This document shows positions 57,429 through 64,000 of a stretch of 64,000 nucleotides of DNA, in pieces; position 1 is the first letter of the stretch; every line of letters begins with the position of its first letter. Origin of the DNA: Bin80 sp965209015 (lineage in GTDB: Bacteria > Bacteroidota > Rhodothermia > Rhodothermales > Bin80); the NCBI GenBank assembly GCA_965209015.1, contig OZ242367.1:930001-994000 (forward strand), written 5' to 3'. Position numbers and translations under genes: made by a program. The notes under the pieces were generated by a model. That model worked only from the letters and a program-made list of their open reading frames with translations, did not search any database and had not been told where the DNA came from.

Positions 57429-58313
57429 TCACGTTTTCAAATCGGTGATGTTAACTACACAGAATCCTTTACCAACAGTTTCTCCAGAACCGATTTGCAG
57501 AAAATTGATATCCATACTCATCAGCCACTGTAAAATCTGAGCAGGGGAACGTTCATGCTCGCTGCGGCGACTCTCACTGCAAAGAATAAGCGAATACAAG
57601 AGCGTTTCCGCAGGAAGATATTCTTCATAAAATAGAGCACCCTTACGTACGGTCTTCCGCTCGTAGTCCAACCCGATTCTGGCAACTACTTCGGTTGCAT
57701 TGCGCACAAAATATGTAAAGTCATCATCATGTAAGATCACGAGGTGCTTCCGAAATCGCTCTTGGGTATTTGCGTCTGCAAAAGCTTGATCTGTAAACCC
57801 AAAGTCTATTTCTTTAGGTATGACAGAAAACTCAAACTCTTCAAGTACAATCTTGTCCTCTGTGACAAGCAATGGACTGTTTTTAAGGCAAATAGCCTGA
57901 TCTTTTTTAGGTTTGGGGATATCCTCAGTTATGTTTACCCCGATGATACTCCAATCGCGAGCGAGTCGCTCCAAGACCGCAGGACAGGTAATCCAAGCAA
58001 ATACCCCCATGAGAGATCGAACGGGGAATGCCAGAATGCGCGCATCTGTAATGGAAATTGCTCCTGCATGATCCGATGCAGCATTCGTTGGAGGACCAAA
58101 GGCCGCAAGTAAGTCAGGGTGTTGATCACTCTCACCTCCCACGTGAGAATTACTTCTGGCACGGAGAACCCCTTTGAGGGATGATCCTGCAATAATAGGC
58201 CAGTCCGTATGCCGTTCCCGTTGAACAGGTAGATCAATTACGCCAAGCGCGGTTCCTCCTCCTGGGTGGAGTCCAGTGAGGGCATGTACAAACATTACAG
58301 CTTTTTCAGACAT
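57429..58313 (-). CDS. cmr4: Cmr4 (Cas7) backbone subunit
   Basis: A 294-aa RAMP protein that polymerises along the crRNA and cuts target RNA every 6 nt. HPGGGTALGVIDLPVQRERH near 16-35 holds the catalytic Asp (VID), and IIAGSSLKGVLRAR the RAMP motif. The C-terminal glycine loop is QIGSGETVGKGFC. The active-site Asp is present, so RNA cleavage should be active. Starts 8 nt inside cmr3. Confidence 0.95.
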   Translation of the reverse strand: MSEKAVMFVHALTGLHPGGGTALGVIDLPVQRERHTDWPIIAGSSLKGVLRARSNSHVGGESDQHPDLLAAFGPPTNAASDHAGAISITDARILAFPVRSLMGVFAWITCPAVLERLARDWSIIGVNITEDIPKPKKDQAICLKNSPLLVTEDKIVLEEFEFSVIPKEIDFGFTDQAFADANTQERFRKHLVILHDDDFTYFVRNATEVVARIGLDYERKTVRKGALFYEEYLPAETLLYSLILCSESRRSEHERSPAQILQWLMSMDINFLQIGSGETVGKGFCVVNITDLKT

Positions 58314-59400
58314 AATTCCAATTTCCTTTTAAGTATTGTCCCCATCCAACAGTAGCATCCTCATTATCAACCAATCGCTCAGGAGGACTCTCATTGTTAG
58401 GGAAAAAATATACGGATCCTGCTTGAACTAAGAAGCGATTAGGTTTGGGACCGCCTAAGGCCAGATCCCATCCAGAAACTCCGTCATATCCAGACACTGC
58501 CGCGGCTATACAAGGTAGCTGAGATGGTTTCCAGCCATTGAACCAAGCAGAGGTCGTTAAAACCAGTAGATGCCCGTCTCCACCAGTAGAGTTCACTCGT
58601 GGCCATGTTTCACCCGAATGGGCAGAAACCTCCACATGTCTTCCTTCTCCGCCAAATTTCATGAGTAAACCGGATTGTTTCAAAGGTGAAATTATTTCAC
58701 TGTCTCCCCTCACTTCGGCGTAGAAGGTGACATTTTCCTTCAGAGAAAGCATTCCGGCTGAGTAGATCAAGCTCTCAGATGCGGTATTGCTTCTCCCATC
58801 AACCCCAATACCTACGCGATGATCAATTAGGTAGAGTTTATCGGACGTTACGATTTCGCTGATCTCTGGGAGACCACCTTCTAAGTAGGCTTGCATTCCG
58901 AGTGAGGTTAGGTAATGGCCGCTTAGTGATTTTAGCCCTTTCCTTCCGTGATACCAGAGCGGAAGTAGGCCCGATTCAATGGGTTGCCAACCATGGGGCG
59001 GAGTGCGTAGTGGGTCTAGACGAACGAGATCTTCTTTTTTGAGTGAGCTAGAAAACGGCTTGATGGATTTCAAATTTGCTGGAACAGGCATGAGCACTTG
59101 CCCGTCTCTGCATAACCAGGGTCCAGCGATTTCGACTTGTCCAAGGGTAGCAATACTACCTCCAAAATCGTGAAGCGCTTGATCAAATGATCCAGTTGAG
59201 CGGACACGCTTACTGAACCGATCCAAGTTAATGCCGTGGGCTTTTAACAGTAGTGTGCGAAGTGCCCCCGTAAGTGTTTGCGGAGAAGGCAGTCCTGAAC
59301 GTGCCTGACCAGCCGGACCAAACGGGCGGGCATCGCGAAAAAATAGTGTGTCAACCGGGCGTAGCGAAAGCTGTAACGATTCTCTATGATTAACCATCAT
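58306..59400 (-). CDS. cmr3: Cmr3 (Cas5) subunit
   Basis: A 364-aa RAMP protein that caps the crRNA 5' tag. SLRPVDTLFFRDARPFG near 12-28 is diagnostic; the C-terminal part has VGWGQYLKGNW. Its start overlaps the cas10 stop by 11 nt and its end overlaps cmr4 by 8 nt. Confidence 0.93.
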   Translation of the reverse strand: MMVNHRESLQLSLRPVDTLFFRDARPFGPAGQARSGLPSPQTLTGALRTLLLKAHGINLDRFSKRVRSTGSFDQALHDFGGSIATLGQVEIAGPWLCRDGQVLMPVPANLKSIKPFSSSLKKEDLVRLDPLRTPPHGWQPIESGLLPLWYHGRKGLKSLSGHYLTSLGMQAYLEGGLPEISEIVTSDKLYLIDHRVGIGVDGRSNTASESLIYSAGMLSLKENVTFYAEVRGDSEIISPLKQSGLLMKFGGEGRHVEVSAHSGETWPRVNSTGGDGHLLVLTTSAWFNGWKPSQLPCIAAAVSGYDGVSGWDLALGGPKPNRFLVQAGSVYFFPNNESPPERLVDNEDATVGWGQYLKGNWNYV

Positions 59401-61945
59401 ATCCGCGCGCTACGAATGAAGCTCCTAAACAGAGTTGAGTGAATCTCTCAAGCCGCCCGTCATCAGTACTTTCGTGTTCACAGAAATGGGACCACCAATC
59501 TTTGATTGGTACTTTTCCTTGAATGGCCTGAGAGGAATTTTCCATATCGGTTCGTTCAATCAAGCGTCTGATTTCGGAATCGACCGCTTCATGGGGAAGC
59601 CCGGTGTCCGATAGGGTAGGGATCTCATGTCGCAAATGGTAAGCCCATCTGTCAGATAAGCCGTCTTTGAACATATCAACTGCATCTTGAAACCAAGGAG
59701 CAAGACTCCAAGGTAGAACACATTGGGGATGATCCCCCGACCGCCGGATGAAACTAAGAGTCAAACGATTCTTGCCTTGAACAGCCTTGGAGGCCTTCTC
59801 TGCTTCCCGTGCAGCTTGCAAGGCAGCTCGAAGATCTTTCTTGTAATGAACGAACGCAATCCCTGCCGAGAGCGTTGCTTTCTGTCCCATTGTGAGAAAA
59901 TGCCGACCCTCAATCTCTGTCCAGCCAGGAGTGTGATCGTTTTCACCGGAAAATGCATTTCGTAATTGCAATGCACACTGAACCGCATATTGTGCAGGAA
60001 GAAGCGCGAGCACATCATCCCCACCAGAGTAGATCAAAGTCCCATTGAACTGATTTATAATTGCAGGGACAATTACGCTGGCAAAGTTATTGAGTGCTTC
60101 GCTGATAGATGCGTGCAATGCCGGACCTACTGGACGTTTGACATCAAGTCCTTTCGGTCCAAAGTGTTCAAAATAGTCCAGTATTTTTTCATGGATTACC
60201 TCCCTTACTAAAGGCGCTTTTTCACCTTTCAGCCACAGTCCCATATCATCTGCATCCATCACAAGGATAGCATAGTAAGATGGTGGTGCGCCTTTCTCTC
60301 GAGCTAACTTAATTCGTGGCCACAAATCTGATGGAATGGTCTCATCACCCTCATCCGCACGATGTTGGTGAAGCCATTGACCACTCCATCGTTCGTGATC
60401 TGTGTGTGAAATCGTAGCATCATTCAGCCAGTTCATTGCGGCAACTGTAGCAGTATCTGGAAACAGTACATCGTTAAGTTTTAACTCAAACTTGCAAGCA
60501 AGTACACGTTCCGCGGCAAAACGCTTACAAAGTGCAATAGCACAGAACCGATCGGGCTTTCTGAGGCGGCCATTAGAATGCCATACGGAAGTCCAGAAAT
60601 CTTGGGACTCCTCGAGAGTGGCCGGTCCTACTTGTTCGTAGGTCCCCAGCAAGGTGCACTTTGGACCGGCAGGGCTGGCTATCTGTACCTTCGGAACATG
60701 ACGAATAGTTCCTTGGGACTCAGCCATCCGTGCGGATACCTCCAACTGGGCTTGCCATTGGCCAGAGCGGTCTTGTGCATACCCTGGGGTGTCCTTTTCC
60801 GGTATGCACTTCACCATTTGACGGACATGATGGGCCCCCTCCCAGACTCGGCTAAAATTCTGCTCCCCTCCAATCAAGCTCGCCATTTGTGCATCGCTCA
60901 ACTTATTTGTTGGGCAAATTGAAGCAGTTACATCAAAGAAGCTCTCAATCTGAGCATCCCAGTGCCGGGCCCAGTCAGGGTAATGAGAAGAAAACTCGCT
61001 GTCCAGTGAATCTCGGACGGTTTTTGATAATTGTTTCCAACTTTCACGGATATGGTGGATGCATTCTTTAGCAAATACAGATGCCGTTTTACCGTCTGGA
61101 CCATAAGGCACCAGAGCTACAAATCTATTCGGCAGGGAGGGAGCCTTGCGAGCGTGGTTTGAAGGCAGCGGTATCAAATCTGTGAGTTCGGGTATGTCCC
61201 GCAGCCACATGTCAACCAAAGGGTGCTGTCGCAGGGCGGGAAAAACGAATACCGTAGGGCCTAAATTCTCAAGTATGGGACGCATTCCTTCAAAAATGAG
61301 CCAAGACAGCAGTGCACTACCGGACCATAAGTCACGTACACTTCTGGCTGCCTGAATAAATGTCTGAACAGGCCCGAGTTTGACTGATAAAATTGCGTAG
61401 CCGTGCCGACCCTGCTGTGCAGCTGCGATTCCACTGGAGATATCAGCGTGTTGAATAAGCGAATGGTCAGGAACTCTGGTATCTGCCGGCAATCTTGTGA
61501 AGTCAGCGCCGAAGCGATTGTAGAGTTCGTTAGGCAATAGCCTCCACAATGCAAGGAAACGGATCTTTGGAGATGGTGGAAGTGTACGGACGATGCTGGT
61601 AATTATCTCTGACACAGCATTGCTGTCCAAATCATATTTATTCAGCGATAGCCTCTGAGCACTCACTGGATGGTATATCTGGATTGGACCATCCTCAGGC
61701 CCAACTGCTCGTTCGTAATTTTCTCCAGGAGAAGGCATTGGCAGCCGATCCGCAATAGAAGCATTTATATCTGCGGACTTGATTGAGTCGTCTCGGACAT
61801 GAGCTAAGGTTGGATCACCTAATGCTACGGACTGATACCCCCGCGCACGACTCTCATGGTGGGATATTAACAGCGCTTTATCAACAGGATCATGCATCCA
61901 TACCTGAAGCAGGTGAAGCCAATCCGTTTCAATTATGGCAGGCAT
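59390..61945 (-). CDS. cas10: Cas10 (Cmr2), HD nuclease and cyclic-oligoadenylate synthase
   Basis: An ~851-aa large subunit of the III-B complex. HD nuclease site MHDPVDKALL at residues ~16-25 is intact. The first palm motif is LVMDADDMGLWLKG near 565; the polymerase active site GGDD (SGGDDVLALLP) near 640 is intact, so it should make cyclic oligoadenylate on target RNA binding. The four-helix C-terminal domain follows. I start it at ATG 61945 because HD then sits near residue 17 as in other Cmr2 proteins; the frame extends to 62107 with 54 residues of unlikely sequence. First gene of the operon; divergent from cas6. Confidence 0.93.
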   Translation of the reverse strand: MPAIIETDWLHLLQVWMHDPVDKALLISHHESRARGYQSVALGDPTLAHVRDDSIKSADINASIADRLPMPSPGENYERAVGPEDGPIQIYHPVSAQRLSLNKYDLDSNAVSEIITSIVRTLPPSPKIRFLALWRLLPNELYNRFGADFTRLPADTRVPDHSLIQHADISSGIAAAQQGRHGYAILSVKLGPVQTFIQAARSVRDLWSGSALLSWLIFEGMRPILENLGPTVFVFPALRQHPLVDMWLRDIPELTDLIPLPSNHARKAPSLPNRFVALVPYGPDGKTASVFAKECIHHIRESWKQLSKTVRDSLDSEFSSHYPDWARHWDAQIESFFDVTASICPTNKLSDAQMASLIGGEQNFSRVWEGAHHVRQMVKCIPEKDTPGYAQDRSGQWQAQLEVSARMAESQGTIRHVPKVQIASPAGPKCTLLGTYEQVGPATLEESQDFWTSVWHSNGRLRKPDRFCAIALCKRFAAERVLACKFELKLNDVLFPDTATVAAMNWLNDATISHTDHERWSGQWLHQHRADEGDETIPSDLWPRIKLAREKGAPPSYYAILVMDADDMGLWLKGEKAPLVREVIHEKILDYFEHFGPKGLDVKRPVGPALHASISEALNNFASVIVPAIINQFNGTLIYSGGDDVLALLPAQYAVQCALQLRNAFSGENDHTPGWTEIEGRHFLTMGQKATLSAGIAFVHYKKDLRAALQAAREAEKASKAVQGKNRLTLSFIRRSGDHPQCVLPWSLAPWFQDAVDMFKDGLSDRWAYHLRHEIPTLSDTGLPHEAVDSEIRRLIERTDMENSSQAIQGKVPIKDWWSHFCEHESTDDGRLERFTQLCLGASFVARGYDG

Positions 61946-62257
61946 GGAATCATTACATTTCGGTTCGGACAAGTGCTTTAAAATAATGGGTACCGCATAC
62001 GGTAAGGTTAGCGCACGAATATAAATGCCTGAAACAACAAATCCAAATTTAGGCAAGAGGAACTTGCTTTTCATCGGTCTCCGTGGAGAACCCCAATCGG
62101 GTTTCATGTGCCATATCCGTCAAGTTCTACGTCAGGAGATTGGGGATGCGAATGGGAGATAGTGAGATTCCAGTTTCAAACGATTGGTGTATGTTTATAT
62201 GCCTAATATTATGTTAAAATAAGACAAGTTACATTTCGCCACCAATCAGTATCTTAA

Positions 62258-63115
62258 ATGTCGCTACGCAGTCAACTCAACTTACTATTTGGCAGGGTAA
62301 GAGTCAGTGCATGGAGGCTTTTGTTGGATACGCCGCAAATGTACGCCACTACACCAATGATCCGTGGAGTATGGGGACGCGCTTTAAAGCATTTAGATGG
62401 AGAGTTGTATGAGAGTGTCTTTGTCGGAAAGACCGAGCATGGGCATAACTTACCGAGATACATCATTCGACCTGCACCATACGATCCAGAAACCGCCCCC
62501 GCACTTGATTGGCTACTCTTTAACGTTGACCATCGCAATGAGCAAGTATTATGGAGAGTCTGGGATATCGCATGCGGTATGGGACTTGGAAAGAAACGCA
62601 TACCCTTCAGAATGCGAGAAAAAAGATCTCTCTCGCCAGAAAACAGTTTATTAGAGACGAACACATGGTCTTTGTCAGAGGTCAAGTGGCCCTTATCTGG
62701 CGATCCAACTCTGACACCATGTATCTTACGGTTTGAAGTTCCGCTCAGGTTAATAAGGCGAAGCCAACTGATTAGGTCTCCTGAATTTTCTGATTTAATT
62801 ACTGCATTGATCCGTAGGATTGCAGGTTTAGCGGGAATGACTCGCGGGGAGCGTTATAGAGACCTTGTACGTTCTGTAAATACTGAAGCCAACCGAACCT
62901 CAGCAAATCACTGGATTGGCGAAAAATCTAACCTTGTACGATGGTCTGCGGCCCAGCAAAAGGAAATTGAGTTTTTTGGCATTTCAGGAACCATCACATT
63001 GCCAGACGGACCAGGATATTTATGGCCACTTCTTGCAGCAGCACAGTGGTGTCACATCGGGAAAGGCACGGTATACGGAATGGGGCAAATCCACATTGAA
63101 CCAGTGCGGCAGTAA
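62258..63115 (+). CDS. cas6: Cas6 pre-crRNA endoribonuclease
   Basis: A 285-aa RAMP-fold protein of the Cas6_C type. The C-terminal motif CHIGKGTVYGMGQIHIEPV is the glycine-rich loop (G-x-G-x(3)-G-x-G). The N-terminal region contains HNLPRYIIRPAPYDP. It cuts pre-crRNA 8 nt before the spacer, leaving the ATTGAAAC tag. It is divergent from the cas10 operon across about 310 bp (61946-62257), which must hold both promoters; no gene or clear motif is seen there. Confidence 0.85.
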   Translation: MSLRSQLNLLFGRVRVSAWRLLLDTPQMYATTPMIRGVWGRALKHLDGELYESVFVGKTEHGHNLPRYIIRPAPYDPETAPALDWLLFNVDHRNEQVLWRVWDIACGMGLGKKRIPFRMREKRSLSPENSLLETNTWSLSEVKWPLSGDPTLTPCILRFEVPLRLIRRSQLIRSPEFSDLITALIRRIAGLAGMTRGERYRDLVRSVNTEANRTSANHWIGEKSNLVRWSAAQQKEIEFFGISGTITLPDGPGYLWPLLAAAQWCHIGKGTVYGMGQIHIEPVRQ

Positions 63116-63121
63116 GAAAAA

Positions 63122-64000
63122 ATGTCGACTCAGATCGTACGACTTATTGATAGCGAATATCCCACTTGGCTGGTTGATGTGCATTTTCGTGGACACTCAC
63201 GCCTAATTGCCTGTGCAGTTCTCAAGACCGAAAAAGGATTAGCCCTCATTGATCCAGGCCCATCAAGCACCTTACACACGCTTGAAAATGCACTGAAACC
63301 TTTCGGAGGCTTTCCCGCAGTTCGGGATGTGATCCTCACGCATATCCATCTGGATCATGCGGGATGTGTAGGACGAATTGCTGCCATTCAACCCGAAGCA
63401 AAGTTTTATGTCCACCCGATTGGAGTACGACACTTGGTTGATCCTGAACGGTTGATTCACAGCGCTCGCCGAATCTATAAAGATCGGATGGACTCGTTAT
63501 GGGGAGAAATACTTCCGGTCCCGAAATGCCAAGTTCTCGCAGTTGAAGATGGTGAAGTTCTGGATCTAGGTGGACGACAATTACGATCCCGTTATACACC
63601 TGGGCATGCCTCTCACCATATTGCATGGTTGGAAGACCAAACTGGAATCGCCTTTGCAGGTGATTCCGCTGGGATGAGAATTGAAGGGGCAGATCATGTT
63701 ATTCCAGTCGCTCCCCCGCCAGATATAAATCTGGTTCAATGGGAAACGTCGCTCCAGAGGTTAGAAGAAGAAAAGCCACAACGTTTATTTTTGACACACT
63801 TTGGTATGATTCATGATGCGAAGGAGCATATTTCTGAAATGCGTAGGCGATTGCGAGAATGGGGACGATCAGTTCAACGCTCCTTAGAGGATGAATCAAA
63901 AACCGATGCCCAACGCGCAAAGGATTTCCATAGACAGGAAATGGATCACATGTGCTCATCCGTAGATCTATCATTCCAAGAGCCATACAACTACATGGGG
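63122..64000 (+). CDS. Metallo-beta-lactamase-fold hydrolase, 3' end beyond window
   Basis: 293 codons from ATG 63122 (MSTQIVRLIDSEYPTWLVDV), open to the window end. Metal ligands: THIHLDHAG (HxHxDH) near 79-84, YTPGHASHHIAW near 161, AGDSAG near 180, and LTHFGMIHD near 226. This is the glyoxalase II/SoxH-like branch. The gene begins 6 nt after cas6 and is probably co-transcribed with it. Whether it has a CRISPR role or is an ordinary downstream gene cannot be told. Confidence 0.82.
   Translation, partial: MSTQIVRLIDSEYPTWLVDVHFRGHSRLIACAVLKTEKGLALIDPGPSSTLHTLENALKPFGGFPAVRDVILTHIHLDHAGCVGRIAAIQPEAKFYVHPIGVRHLVDPERLIHSARRIYKDRMDSLWGEILPVPKCQVLAVEDGEVLDLGGRQLRSRYTPGHASHHIAWLEDQTGIAFAGDSAGMRIEGADHVIPVAPPPDINLVQWETSLQRLEEEKPQRLFLTHFGMIHDAKEHISEMRRRLREWGRSVQRSLEDESKTDAQRAKDFHRQEMDHMCSSVDLSFQEPYNYMG

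Noticed and set aside
61946..62107. Cas10 N-terminal extension of 54 residues
   Set aside because: It would place the HD motif near residue 71, whereas Cmr2 proteins have it close to the start; the region more likely contains the promoter.

Overview
The window looks like a chromosome segment of a Gram-negative bacterium, most probably of the Bacteroidota/Rhodothermota side of the tree. The evidence is indirect: a DUF4292-type lipoprotein next to NAD kinase, multihaem c-type cytochrome lipoproteins with TPR tails, NapH/CcoG-like ferredoxins, and giant outer-membrane autotransporters. Shine-Dalgarno sites are weak or absent before many genes and several starts are TTG or GTG. No rRNA or tRNA gene was recognised, so the taxonomy is an inference.

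Layout. 1-2.3 kb: the tail of an unknown gene, a stretch with an inverted repeat, and a solo HsdR_N-like PD-(D/E)XK nuclease. 2.5-8.4 kb: a decayed leucine-rich-repeat (LRR) pseudogene, then an intact 1796-aa surface protein (LRR, Calx-beta, autotransporter barrel). 8.7-14.4 kb: gamma-glutamyltranspeptidase, and divergently two coupled seven-haem cytochrome/TPR lipoproteins. 15-18.6 kb: a compact operon hisB-proC-hisH-hisA-hisF. 19.6-21.7 kb: metG, followed by an internally deleted IS remnant. 23.1-35.5 kb: a giant 4151-aa paralogue of the first surface protein, whose ATG is fused to a run of 13 G. One G more (14) would put that ATG in frame with a perfect signal peptide, so the gene looks phase variable and OFF here. 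36.2-42 kb: nadK, DUF4292 lipoprotein and lpdA on one strand; an FAD oxidoreductase and a membrane ferredoxin on the other. 42-43.4 kb: a PIN-domain nuclease overlapping a partner gene that is broken by an A8 run. 43.5-45.6 kb: a complete IS1634-family element with terminal repeats and a probable target duplication.

45.9-64 kb is a complete type III-B (Cmr) CRISPR-Cas locus. The array is read on the minus strand (crRNA 5' tag ATTGAAAC), with its leader beside cas2 and its decayed end on the left. It has 54 + 4 canonical 37-bp repeats. Two small genes, a DUF2200 protein and a DUF2628/HrgC-like membrane protein, sit inside it between repeats. The cas operon runs cas10-cmr3-cmr4-cmr5-[cmr6::cmr1 fusion]-CARF/HEPN effector-cas1-cas2. 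cas6 is divergent, followed 6 nt later by a metallo-beta-lactamase-fold gene that runs off the window.

The most striking observation is inside the array. Many spacers are not independent sequences but synonymous-codon variants and overlapping tiles of the same protein-coding segments. Eight spacers tile one conserved stretch that reads TVLSTRIPLHVEV and then RLYKSGDVSWYDE, and at least three or four further families show the same behaviour. All read sense on the plus strand, so the crRNAs are antisense to the target messages. This suggests repeated sampling of a diverse group of related viruses with few or small genes, targeted at the RNA level.
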